Shown here piece by piece: positions 1 through 10,771 of a stretch of 64,000 nt of DNA. This DNA is from Owenia fusiformis (lineage: Eukaryota; Annelida; Polychaeta; Sabellida; Oweniidae): assembly GCA_903813345.2 (NCBI GenBank), contig CAIIXF020000001.1, positions 33,104,866 to 33,168,865 on the forward strand. The letters run 5' to 3'. The notes below the pieces were generated by a model, which saw only the letters and a program-made list of their open reading frames with translations, had not been told where the DNA came from and did no database searches. A program made the translations under genes and the position numbers. Every line of letters begins with the position of its first letter. Positions within the stretch are counted from its first letter, which is position 1.

Positions 1-1318
1 ATTTGCCTTATAATAATACATTTACTTTAGTACATGGATTCTCTCCTAATATTATTTCCTTATAAATATCAAAACTTTAATCAACAGCAGTTTCAAAATT
101 ATCATATATTGTATTTCACCTGAACTTTTGTAAAATATCGTATATGGTATAAGAGCTGTGAAAAATATTGTATATGGTATAAAAGGGGTGAAAATATATT
201 GTATATGGTATAAAAGAGCTGAAAAATATTGTATATGCATTTCCAAGACCCTCTATTAGTATGTATCCAACAGACCGAATATAATATTTATTCAGACGAA
301 GGATACAGTCTAGACCCTCTATACACCCCCCCCCCCCTTAACATTTTAGGCTCTCCAGCTACGGCCTTATTTTTTACATCGGGCTGCCCATGCGTATTGG
401 AGGGAGTGGATGGATTGTTATCGCATCCTACGACCCCTTTAGATTGTGGTCGTAGGCCCGTTTCATTCGTAAGCCTGTCTTTCTACAATGTCGGAGAATG
501 AACTACACATTGCGCTATTAAATGACCTACCTCGATACATTCCAGAGTATTTTAAAATTCTTTTTATGTTGTTAGATCGCCAATTGTATGGGTTTATCGT
601 CAGAACGAAGAGATTTTAGTTTTTACATCGGAAACATCTCAGCAATTTTCAAAATGTTGGAAGGGGAATTCCCCAGGGATTTCCCGTATGACTGGAGCAT
701 GCCGGGAACTGAATGGAGAAATTTGACGGTTGAACCTACACGCAAATATTGCTATCAAAAACGAAAATATCTTCGTTCTGCCGATAAACCCATACAATTT
801 GCGATTCAACTATATGAAAAGAATTCTAAAATACTCAGGAATGTATCGAGGTAGGTCATTTATGTGTGCAATGCATAGTTCATTCTCCGACATTGTAGAA
901 ACACAGGCTTACTAATAAAATCGGGCCTACGACCACAATCTAAAGGGGTCGTAGGATGCGATAAGATGGATTGGTAAATATTGTGACAAACACCTTTGAA
1001 CTTTTCTTTTACTAAAGGTAGAGTATACCATTGATAGTGCTGACTTTGTGACTGTGGCACTAAGGGGGGGGGGGGGGGTGTATAGGGGGTCTTGGAAGTC
1101 CATATACAATATTTTTCAGCCCTCTTATACCATATACAATATTTTTTCACCATATACAATATTTTTTGCCTCTCTTATACCATATACGATATTTTAGGTG
1201 AAATACAATATACGATAATTTTGAAACTGCTGTTGATTAATGTTTGGATATTTATAAGGAAATAATATTAGGAGGGAATCCATGTACTACCAAATATATT
1301 ATTATGAGGCAAATAGAC
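1..1318. mobile_element. long-arm foldback element, left end at window edge
   Basis: The first ~640 bases recur, reverse-complemented, up to about 1318. Matching blocks include ATTTGCCT at base 1 with AGGCAAAT near 1310, the CATATAC-type stretches (100-240 and 1095-1200), the CCTACGACCCC block (428-446 and about 936-955) and the coding-like start at 488. The unpaired centre is only about 640-740. The arms carry several runs of a roughly 20-base unit with TATGGTATAAGAG. No target duplication can be read because the left end coincides with the window edge. Confidence 0.8.
488..619 (+). pseudogene. 43-codon coding-like fragment in foldback arm
   Basis: An ATG in good context opens MSENELHIALLNDLPRYIPE and continues to RTKRF then TAG. 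The opposite arm (around 815-898, minus strand) encodes nearly the same peptide, with MSENEL, DLPRYIPEYF and ILF kept and an early stop. Retention of the frame in both arms suggests a captured or ancestral element coding fragment. I do not recognise the family. Confidence 0.3.
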
Positions 1319-2435
1319 TGCACAGTGCACATAATTAGACCACAATAATTCCATTTTATACATTATCAACAATATTCATTTTGGACACAACCCCATGGTC
1401 AAAAATTCTGTAACTCCATATTATTGTCAAGTAGACAAATTGTACAACTTAATGTACTTCTTTCTTATGACTTATGTCAATTGCATCCTTCATAGTGAGT
1501 CAGGGAAATGATTCTTCTTTCCTTGTGAACACAATTGATTCAAAAATGAGAATGTGGAACCATGGGCTTTCAATTAGAAAGTTGAAAGCCCATGGTGGAA
1601 TGAAAGACTGTATGATTCATCATGACATTGTATTCTTTAAAAAATAAAGTTTATTGCGGCAAAGTATGTACAAATAAATCTGTCAGGTAGATAGTGAAGA
1701 TACAAAATGTACAATAATTTGGCAAAGCAGCCACTAACCTGTAAAAATGTTTTAAATGTTTGAAAATACAAAACAATATTACTGACTCCTTAAATAATTC
1801 ATTTCCACATAGAAGTTTTGTTTGCCAGTTTCAATAAAATGTTTAAAAATTGGTGACCTACTTCTTTTGAAACTACTGAAAGTAGATCACTGAAACTTCT
1901 CATTTTTAAACATCTCTACACTCTTGTCTTGTCTATAAAGTGTATTCTTTGTGGACAATGTTGGATCAAGTTATTAATAATTGAAAGTAGCATGACTTCA
2001 ATGAGGATTGCCAAAAACATACTGGCTTACCTTAACAATAGTAAATAATAGTTAGCCTACATATAATATCAATTGATTTCATAATTATGTTCAGGGTGTT
2101 TCATGATGAATGTCCTCCCATCCAAAGTCAATCCTAGGTTATATACCTTTACAATCTTTATATCATAAAAAACCTTATACAGTATGGATTTATGGGTCAC
2201 ATACACATGTATCGTCATGATCGATAAATGGGAACATAATTTGTGAAGTTATGTTTGGAAGTAACTGTTGCATTTAGCAAGGTACAGTGTTGGTGTTTGA
2301 GAAAAGGTTGCATTTAGATTATGTATTTAGAAATGGGTACCTTTTTGTAGAGATGTTTAGCAACACTGATCAACTGAATCAGCTTTCACATGCTATATGA
2401 TAGGTTATAAATTATAACAAGGCATTAACATGACA
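1319..2435. other. unannotated AT-rich stretch with one hairpin
   Basis: No ORF or recognisable repeat was found. The only structure is a 15-base perfect inverted repeat with a short loop at 1560-1595, whose arms read CCATGGGCTTTCAA and its complement. Confidence 0.5.
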
Positions 2436-2479
2436 AAATGTCACCACCTAAAACAATTTGGTCAATTTAAAGCAAGTTG

Positions 2480-3690
2480 GAAAATACCTTTTGACCTTAA
2501 GAAGGTTTGATTTGAACTTCTTAGAACATGTAGATGATTTTGAAAAAAAGATTCGTCAATTTGAAGCAAGTTGAAAAAATACCTCTTTGACTTTTTTTGA
2601 CATTGAGAAGGTCATTGAAGGTCGAATGTCAAATGTAAAGTCAGATTTGAACTTCTGAGAACATGTAGATGATTTTGAAAAAAAAATTAAGTAAATTTGA
2701 AGCAAGTTGAAAAAAGACCTTTTTGACCTTGAAAAGGTCATTGAAGGTCAAATGTCAAATCTAAAGTCAGATTTGAACTTCTGAGAACATGTAGATGATT
2801 TTGAAAAAAAAATTAGTCAATTTGAAGCAAGTTGAAAAAAGACCTTTTTGACCTTGAGAAGGTCATTGAAGGTCAAAGGTCAAATCTAAAGTCAGATTTG
2901 AACTTCTGAGAACTTTTAAAGTCAAATTTGAACTTCTGAAAAGATGTAGATGATTTTGAAAAAAAAAATTGGTCAATTTGAAGCAAGTTGAAACAGACCT
3001 TTTTGACCTTTTTTGACCTTGAGAAGGTCATTAAAGGTCAAATGTCAAATCTAAAGTCAGAATGAATTTCTGAGAACATGTAGATGATTTTGAAAAAAAA
3101 ATTTGTCAATTTGAAGCAAGTTGAAAAAAGACCTTTTTGACCTTGAGAAGGTCATTGAAGGTCAAATGTCAAATCAGATTTGAATTTCTGAGAACACGTA
3201 GATGATTTTGAAAAAGATTTTTAGTCAATTTGAAGCAAGTTGAAAACAGACCTTTTTGACCTTTTTTACCTTGAGAAGGTTATTGAAGGTCAAATGTCAA
3301 ATCTTAAGTCAAATCTTAAGTCAGATTTGAATTTCTGAGAACACGTAGATGATTTTGAAAAAAAATTTAGTCAATTTGAAGTAAGTTGAAAACAGACCTT
3401 TTTGACTTCTTTGACCTTGAGAAGGTAATTGAAGGTCAAATGTCAAATCTAAAGTCAGATTTGAAGGTCAAATGTCAAATCTAAAGTCAAATCTAAAGTC
3501 AGATTTGAATTTCTGAGAACATGTAGATGATTTTGAAAAAAAATTTAGTCAATGTGAAGCAAGTTGAAAAAAGACCTTTTTGACCTTGAGAAGGTCATTG
3601 AAGGTCAAATGTCAAATCTAAAGTCAGATTTGAACTTCTGAGAACATGTAGATGATTTAGAAAAAAATTGAAGTCAGTCTAAACAGTATT
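2480..3690. repeat. ~115-175-bp satellite with nuclear-receptor-like half-sites
   Basis: Nine copies of a unit marked by GTAGATGATTTT (near 2530, 2665, 2790, 2946, 3080, 3197, 3345, 3520 and 3647). Each unit carries AGGTCA/TGACCT motifs, a poly(A) run and the phrase TCAATTTGAAGCAAGTTG. TGACCTTGA occurs at least six times. A single related unit in reverse orientation is found near 35560-35680 and 38340-38480. Confidence 0.9.
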
Positions 3691-3784
3691 TGTTAAGTTA
3701 TAGTAAGTTGTAAGAAATTGTTACAGACGCCGGACGCCAACCTCCAACCACCAACCGCCGTCGCAAAAAAACGGAGACCATAAC

Positions 3785-4750
3785 AATATGTCACCACTTT
3801 TAGTGGTGACATAATTAGTGGTGACATAATAAATAGTATTTATAAAGTTTAGAATCAAGTGAACATGTATGATGTAACTCAGGAATGATGATCATTAATT
3901 TACATAATCATTAAGATATGAGGGTACCCTTGTCTGCCTTCTATTTCCTCGAGATACCCCTGTCACCTTTTTTTGCACTAAAGGTTCATCAATTTCATCA
4001 TTTTCATCATCTGATGGTGTTTGGAATAAATTCTCATATTCCTCAATAGTAAGGTTCAAAACACCCTCTTCATTAAACCTCATGTCTGAAAGAACTTCAA
4101 CAACTTCCGTCAAATGGATGATGGTGTTTTCAGCTTGATGAAATGATGTAACATCTCTTTCTGTATTTTCAAGCCATTTGGCCTGAATCAATCTGTCATC
4201 GTCTGTTACCTCAATCGATACAACACATAGACGGACCTCTCTTTGTGTTTTTACACATAATATTGAGTTTTTTGCGAATCTAGCTATAAGTTGTGGTGTG
4301 TTTTGACCTTTGAAGATATCATCCATTTCCATATTGACATATTCATGATCCTCCTTTACTGTTGGTGTAGAATAAGCGTACAGCGGAAGTGTACCAACTT
4401 TGTCTTTTGTAGTTTGACTTCGTATGGCCAGCTGCCGAACACCTTGAAGGTATGATTTTCTATAGTCTTGCAGGAGTTGTACTTCTCCAGGATCCAGATG
4501 ATTATGCTCCTGCTTGGGAATTTGGGGCATTTTATCAAGAGTCATGTGTATATTAGACGCCATTCGCTCGTAGTATTTTTCATTTGTATGATAAATAAAT
4601 GGCAGATTGCCTGCTCTCATGATTAAATTATCCACGGCGTGTGGGAACAGTCTACTAAAGTCAAGCATTTCTGTTGTGGTGCTAATGGCTATTCATATTA
4701 GGCATGTTTAATTGTTTTAGATAAAATATTTAGGTAACTGGTGACATATT
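3785..4750. mobile_element. possible small DNA transposon around a 257-codon ORF
   Basis: A perfect 12-base inverted repeat, AATATGTCACCA, lies at 3785-3796 and in reverse at 4739-4750. It encloses the only long ORF in the first 10 kb. Extra GTGGTGACA copies sit just inside the left end, and a further TGTCACCACC lies at 2439, left of the satellite, so the real left boundary may be farther out. Confidence 0.35.
3895..4668 (-). CDS. unrecognised 257-residue protein ORF
   Basis: Single open frame with a stop codon nine codons before the Met. The N-terminal part (residues 1-100) is mixed polar with aromatic residues. A central segment (about 125-215) reads like a compact alpha/beta domain with CVVSIEV, QAKWLE and IIHLTEVVEVL. 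An acidic stretch (DDENDEIDE, about 222-230) precedes a basic tail RGNRRQTRVPSYLNDY. No signal peptide, helix bundle or catalytic motif is apparent. It is markedly less AT-rich than its surroundings, which argues for real coding. It may be a transposon protein, a C-terminal exon or a captured gene; I do not recognise it. A TATA-like stretch upstream is not convincing. Confidence 0.5.
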   Translation of the reverse strand: MLDFSRLFPHAVDNLIMRAGNLPFIYHTNEKYYERMASNIHMTLDKMPQIPKQEHNHLDPGEVQLLQDYRKSYLQGVRQLAIRSQTTKDKVGTLPLYAYSTPTVKEDHEYVNMEMDDIFKGQNTPQLIARFAKNSILCVKTQREVRLCVVSIEVTDDDRLIQAKWLENTERDVTSFHQAENTIIHLTEVVEVLSDMRFNEEGVLNLTIEEYENLFQTPSDDENDEIDEPLVQKKVTGVSRGNRRQTRVPSYLNDYVN

Positions 4751-6815
4751 AAGACTTCAGATTCCTTTAGATACCATATACCATATATTTCTCTTATACC
4801 ATATACCATATTTTTTTCTTCTCTTATACCATATACGACAAATTTTTTGTCTGACACGCCATATCCGGGGCGAAAATTGTCAAAATGGGGTTTTCGACCC
4901 TAAAATGGAAAATTACAGGGGGTACTTTATCATCATTGAATAAATCGTTCTGTTAGTCTTCAATCATCATAATAATTTTATGGGGAGTTGATTGGATCAT
5001 GCTGAGATAGTATGTAAAATGTCAATGCTCTGTCACTCATGGTTGTCATGGAAACCACAATTTTTATTCAAAATATCCTTAATTTTGCAAAACCTGAACA
5101 TGAACATCATGTAGAATATGGATTATTTTTGAATCAATACATATCAGCACATTTTAGCACACTCAAAATAATCAGTACAGTTCAAACATTTGTTTAAATA
5201 TAAAGGATATTGCAATTTACATGATTGGTCAGTGTCAAAGAACATACAATTACATGAGTGATCAAAAGTGGGCGTCGCCCCCATAATAGTAGATGATTGC
5301 TATACTCTATAATAAAAACAGAGTTTAACTTGACTTTTGAGATACATTTACACTAGACTTATTTGATTATATTTTATATCAAGCATTTTTGGTAAATAAT
5401 GTAAGTCTAAGTGTCATAGTTATTGCAAGGGGGGGGGGGGGGGTACAGAGGGGGGGGGGGGGTAGTAAAGGAATTGGGAGGAGGCAGAGCTAATCAGCCT
5501 TAAATATAAATCTCATCTACATATATCTGGATTTCATGGGGTACATCTTCTGGATCTTCTTCATATTCATCTCAATATATGGGATATTACAACTTACACG
5601 ATTGGTCAGTGTCAAAGAACATACTATTACACAAGTAATCAAAAGTGGGCGTCGCCCCCATACTAGAGTAGTTAATTGCTATCCTCTATAAAAACAGAGT
5701 TAAACTTGACTTGAGATACATTTACATTGGACTTCTTTGATTATACTTTATATTTTCTGGTAAATAATGTACAACTCAGTGCAATGGTTATTGGATGAGG
5801 AGGGGTGGGGTTAACAGTATTGGAAGGGGGCAGAGTTAATCAGCCGTAAGTATAAATTCTTTCTTTTGGACTTCTTCATAGAGTATTCTCTGGGTCTTCT
5901 TAGTTATCTCAATATACTGTATATAATTATTGTATGGGATGGGGGAAGTAACAGAATTTGGAGGTGTGGGGGGAACAAGTCAGCATTAAGTATCAATTTC
6001 ATCTTCAGAGTTCTGGATTTCATAAGATACATCTTCTGGAGTCTTTCTGATTCATCATCTGGTGCTATATCAACAATCATTTGTATGAGAATACCAGTCA
6101 ATACCCAATGCAATGGTGGAGTCATTCAGTTTCCATCCATGTCCATCTTCTGCTGGAATGTCAGGGTTTACAATATGGGCCATATGCATGATAAGTGCTT
6201 TGTAGTAAGCTCTTGACAAGGTGGAAGAAGACTGATGTCGGTTCCTTCATAGTCTTTGATTGTTTTAGTATGGGGTCTAAACTTCAATTTCAATTGGTTT
6301 ATCTGGTTTTGCTGTTGTAAGGCATTGTGGCTTAACATAAATCTTTTTTTTTATATTAATCAGTCTTCTTTTGTTTGTCCAGCACTACACTTTGCTGTAT
6401 TCGTTTTGTTTCTGGAGCTGGCAGAAAATACATGTTTTTCAAGATACTTCTAACAGCAGAGTGATTATGTGACAATTAAATCCAAAATTCTATAAACGAA
6501 CCTGATAGGAGAAGAAGAGGGTGGTGGCACCTCACCTTATCAAATGTAAAATACACGAGTCCCTTAAGATTGGAATGAGTTCATGAATAAGGATGCAATC
6601 AAGAAGAAACAATACCAGTTCAGTTAATTGAATGATAAGACCAGAATGTGCCAAGAAAAAATCTACTGTGTAGCAGGTGGGAAATGCCATATCCTTTCAA
6701 GTGATCCTCATGATAAACCATGACATTTTATATCTTCCCAGCCCTTCAGATGAGACAGAAAGATGCTATGAGTATCAGAGTGTCTAGTGATGGCAATACA
6801 ATAATAACAACTATA

Positions 6816-7458
6816 CAGGGTGTCCCGAAAGTATGGGGTCCCCCCTAGGCAGACATATACCAGTGTCGTCATAGTATGTGTCATAAATTATTTTAAAGCT
6901 TATCCAAAGTTACATTGATTCACCAAGTATCATGGTTCAACTCTCAAATGTGAAAAAATTACAGGTATTTAAAAATTTAGTGTTTGGTCAAAATTAAGTT
7001 CAATTTTACACCAAATCACTAGTCAATGTGTCCTCTCGGGCCATCTTAACAGCAGCAATTCTTTTCGGATTGGATGGATATTGAGTTGGAAAAAGAGAAC
7101 GGTGAGGGTAGAAACTCTAAGGAAACTCTTCTAAAGTCCCTTAACAGGTTTTAAGAGGGTTATAAAGTTACACACTCCTATTTGAAGGACTTTTAAGGTC
7201 ATATCTGAATATAATTGCCGCTGTTAACATGGTCAAGGGGGGACACATTGACTAGTAATGTGGTGTAAAATTGAACTTTATTTTGACAAAACACTAACTT
7301 TTAAAATGACTGTAACTTTTTCCCATTTGGGAGTTAAACCATGATACTTGGCAAATCAATGTAACTTTGGACAAGCTTTAAAATGATATATGACACATAC
7401 TATGAGGACACTGGTATATGTCTGCCTAGGGGGGGCCCCATACTTTCGGGACACCCTG
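6816..7458. mobile_element. mariner-type MITE with long terminal inverted repeats
   Basis: Bounded by TA dinucleotides (6814-6815, 7459-7460). Ends CAGGGTGTCCCGAAAGTATG and its complement continue as ~150-bp arms. No coding capacity. TA target sites and the CAGGGTGTCC end are typical of Tc1/mariner derivatives. Confidence 0.85.
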
Positions 7459-8024
7459 TAGATGAGCCTTCCCATAGTCTGATCATTTTCATTCTTTTGA
7501 TTTATCGCATGATATTGATATATCAACAATCTCTTAAGAGAAAATACCACTAAACACTTGCAGATTTGAGAGTCATTCAGCTGGGACTCAATATGGTGCT
7601 CCATCTTTTTAAAATGTGCTATCCTGCCCCTTCAAAGCATGGCACTTACTCCATCTAGGGAAGGTATGAAGGCTGCATATATTATGCCAGGCCCTAGATG
7701 GGAGTAGTAACAGAATAATTAGGAGGGAGTAGAGCTCCCTCCCAGGTAACCACTTCCCCACTATCACCCCACGTAAAAACTATACTACTAAACATATTTA
7801 TGAGAAATGGTTTATATAAATTATATTAGAACATGACTGTATTCACGCCTTCTATAAACTGTGAACAAAGTCAACATTTTACCCGGGGTATATTCGTCAA
7901 CACTTCCCTTGGTAATACGAGTAATGTGTGACATCAAGAGGGCTGTAGTAATGGAAGACCATAAGTTGAATATTCAAAAAAATTTGGGGAGTTTTCATGT
8001 TTGAATTGTAATATATACCTCAGA

Positions 8025-8145
8025 GCAGGCGTGATATTGACAATGACCCCTTAGGGCTAGGTACAAAAGCTTTTCGAACCCCTCACTCCCTTGCCTAGCC
8101 ATGTGGAGTGTATTTGTCAATATAACACCTGCTCTTCAGTCTATA
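8025..8145. repeat. small foldback repeat
   Basis: Arms AGAGCAGGYGTGATATTGAC-like at about 8032-8054 and in reverse at about 8112-8136. Followed by a stretch rich in GTGGGTGC / CACCCACC (8207-8365). No gene. Confidence 0.5.
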
Positions 8146-9563
8146 TTTCTTAAATAATAGAAGTATAGATGACGTATAGATGACAGTGATCTTTCAAGCA
8201 TTAAAGCAAGTGGGTGCAGCACCCACCTGAAATTTTGAAAATAGGTTTGCACCCACCTGAAAATCCATATGCACCCACTTGAAAGTGAGAAAAATCATGA
8301 AAAATTGGCATATTTTGACCAATTTTGGTCTGAATTGTGAAAATGAAAATTTTGTACCCACCCGAGAAGAAATCCTGGGGAGATCACTGGATGATCTCAA
8401 AACTCAAGTTGACCTCTGCTTGTAGAGAATGAACCATATACTGTTGTTGGGGTGATTCCCACTTTTGATCACTTATGTAATTGTTTGGTCTTGGACACTT
8501 ACCTATCATGTTTATTGTAATATCCTATATATTGAGATGAATATGAAGAAGACCTAGAAGATGTACATGTTCCTTAATAAATCCAGAACGAAGTATTATG
8601 AGATTTATACTTGAAGCTGATTAGCTCTGCCCTCTTCCAGTTTCTATTACTAGCCCCCCCCCTCTCTCAAGCTGCCTCTCATGCAATAACTATAAAACTC
8701 AGGTGTCACTGGTCAGTATCGAGCGATGGTATATGCCATATAAGCCTGATTTAATTCAAATATCAAAGTATTACATCAACTATAAAGTAGTTTACCTGTT
8801 ATTTACCTGAAATGGTTGATATTAAGTATAATCAAAGAAGTATAAATCATGATAAATATATATATATATATCGAAAATTCTTCTTAAACCCTGTATTGAT
8901 AGAGAATGGTAATCATCTGCTATTATGAAGGTGATGATGCCTACTTTTGATCACTTATGTAATGGTATGGTCTTTGACACCAATCATGTAGAATGTAGTA
9001 CCTATATAGGCCCTATTGAAATGAAAATGAAGAAGACCCAGAAGATTTAACCTTTGAAAATCCAGAACTATATAAATGAGAATTATACTAAGGCTGATTA
9101 GCTCTGCCCCCTCCAAATTCTGTTACTACCACCCCCCCCCCTCCCCTTACAACAACTTTTACACTTATATGTACATTATTTACCAGAAATGCATGATATT
9201 AGGTATATTCAAAGATCTTCAATATAAATGTATCTCAAAAGTCAAGTTAAAGTCTGTCTTTTCAGAGAATGGTCATCATTTACTATTATGAGGGCGACGC
9301 CCACTTTTGATCACTTATGTAGTACATGTAGTATGGTCTTTGAGACTTACCAATTATATAAATTGCAATATCCTTTATGCTTAAACAAATTCTTGAACTT
9401 CCCTGGTGATTTTGGGTGTGCTACAATATTCTTATATCTGTTGATTTGAAAAATAATCCACATTCTATTTATGTACCTGTACAGATTTTGCCAAAATTAA
9501 GGATTTTTCAATGAAAATTGTGGTTTCCATGGCAACCATGAGTGACAGGTGATTGAAACTTAA

Positions 9564-9927
9564 AGGGGCAACAAGGCCTGTAGAGAGAAAATAGGAAAAT
9601 TTTAACTTTTTATAAGCTATCAAGGCAACATTTGGCTTAACATCTTCTTTGACAGACCTATTTTCTTAAAATGTATGTATAAACTATCAATTTCAGCATT
9701 AAGAAGTGTAAATTCAGTTCAAAGCTTCAAAAAGGGGAAATCCGCTTTTATATTTTTAAGATCCACCATGTTTTAAGAGGAATATATGCTGAAATAATGT
9801 TTATCTAGTGGGTTTTTTTGTGGATAATAAAAATAGATGTTAGTCTTGATGAAATATCCAAACTTAAATATATTTTGACACTGGTCCATGATCGTTGAAT
9901 GGCCCCTCTGCACTAATTGTTGCACCT
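9564..9927. mobile_element. MITE with TTAA target duplication
   Basis: Flanked by TTAA (9560-9563 and 9928-9931). Ends AGGGGCAACAA and TTGTTGCACCT are near-complementary. It interrupts the right arm of the 4.8-10.1 kb element; the left arm runs straight through at the same place, so it inserted later. TTAA suggests a piggyBac- or Kolobok-type transposase in trans. Confidence 0.6.
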
Positions 9928-10148
9928 TTAACATACTACCTCAGCATGATCCAATCAACTCCCCATAAAATTATTATGATGATTGAAGACCAACTGAAGG
10001 ATTTATTCAATGATGATAAAGTACCCCCTGTAATTTTCCATTTTAGGGTCGAAAATGCCAATTTGACAACTTTCGCCCCGGATACGGCGCATTAGACAAA
10101 CATTTTCTGAAGTATCACATAAAGATAAAAATACATAAGAAACAAGTA

Positions 10149-10375
10149 CAGTTGGGGACAAAAATAAATGACAGGTTGATTTTCGATCACCATTTCCTAA
10201 TTATGGTGGTCTGAAAGCCCATAATTTCCAATATTGTCTAGATATATATCCCTTAAAATTTGTATATTTTACATTTTGTATAATCTCATCCACTGATGTA
10301 TGGCCTCTTGTAAATTCTCTTATTTTTAACATGGGAAATCCTCACTTCAGCAAATCCACCTGTCATTTATTTATG
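10149..10375. mobile_element. MITE copy 1, upstream of SLC35D
   Basis: Begins CAGTTGGGGACAAAAATAAA after a TA and is nearly identical to the copy at 10848-11084, but lacks the last ~10 bases of the right end. It lies about 270 bases before the start codon. Confidence 0.85.
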
Positions 10376-10595
10376 GGTGCTAGCTTACTACCTATTGCCT
10401 TTGAAGCAGTGTAGAATACCTAGACTGTAGTAAAGGTCTTAGTAGAGTAACTTACATGTACATCGGCGAGGTGTTGTAGACGGTGGAACTTCGAACAAAC
10501 GAAGGTGGTAAAGGAAGTAATGTACTAGTTAATTAGTATACAGTCATCATCTTCTAAAATGAAACTCCCGCAGTGTAGACCTAAATGATCGATTT

Positions 10596-10646
10596 GGCTA
10601 GTCATGACCTAGTTCTCGTGGCTAGTCATGACCTAGTTCTCGTGGC
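10596..10646 (+). promoter_or_regulatory. 5' leader with 24-bp tandem duplication and two minimal uORFs
   Basis: Two exact copies of a 24-bp unit (10596-10619 and 10620-10643) lie directly before the SLC35D start codon. Each copy contains ATGACCTAG, a two-codon upstream ORF (10604-10612 and 10628-10636). If the transcript starts upstream of 10596, both would be scanned before the main start. I see no TATA box nearby. The transcription start is not visible. Confidence 0.5.
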
Positions 10647-10771
10647 ATGATGGCGGAAGAAAGTGAAAATGCGAAATCCGTGTTATTTTATAAATTATTA
10701 GCCGCTGCCTTCTACGGGGGGAGTTCATTCTTCATAATAGTTATAAATAAAGTGGTACTGACATCATACAA
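10647..10771 (+). CDS. SLC35D1: SLC35D exon 1 (start, first membrane helix)
   Basis: Residues 1-41 plus two bases of codon 42. Two adjacent ATGs (10647 and 10650) are in frame; ATGGCGG at 10650 has the better context, so the true first residue may be the second Met. A short polar N-terminus (AEESENAK) precedes a hydrophobic segment with the family motif [16 protein letters not shown]. The donor GTAAGT starts at 10772. Intron 1 is 22.7 kb. Confidence 0.93.

Larger units (their letters stand above)
4838..10105. mobile_element. large inverted-repeat element (~5.3 kb), no transposase seen
   Basis: Left arm from GTCTGACACGCC (about 4848) and right arm ending GGCGCATTAGAC match as reverse complements. 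They share CGCCCCGGATA, CATTTTAGGGTCGAAAA and the block around CAATCAACTCCCCAT. The arms continue for over 1 kb and contain two to three direct copies of a ~390-bp unit marked by GATCACTTATGTAAT, TAATCAGC and poly(G)/(C) runs (5431-5463, 8656, 9130). The middle has no ORF worth naming. Two smaller elements (6816-7458, 9564-9927) inserted later. Confidence 0.75.
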
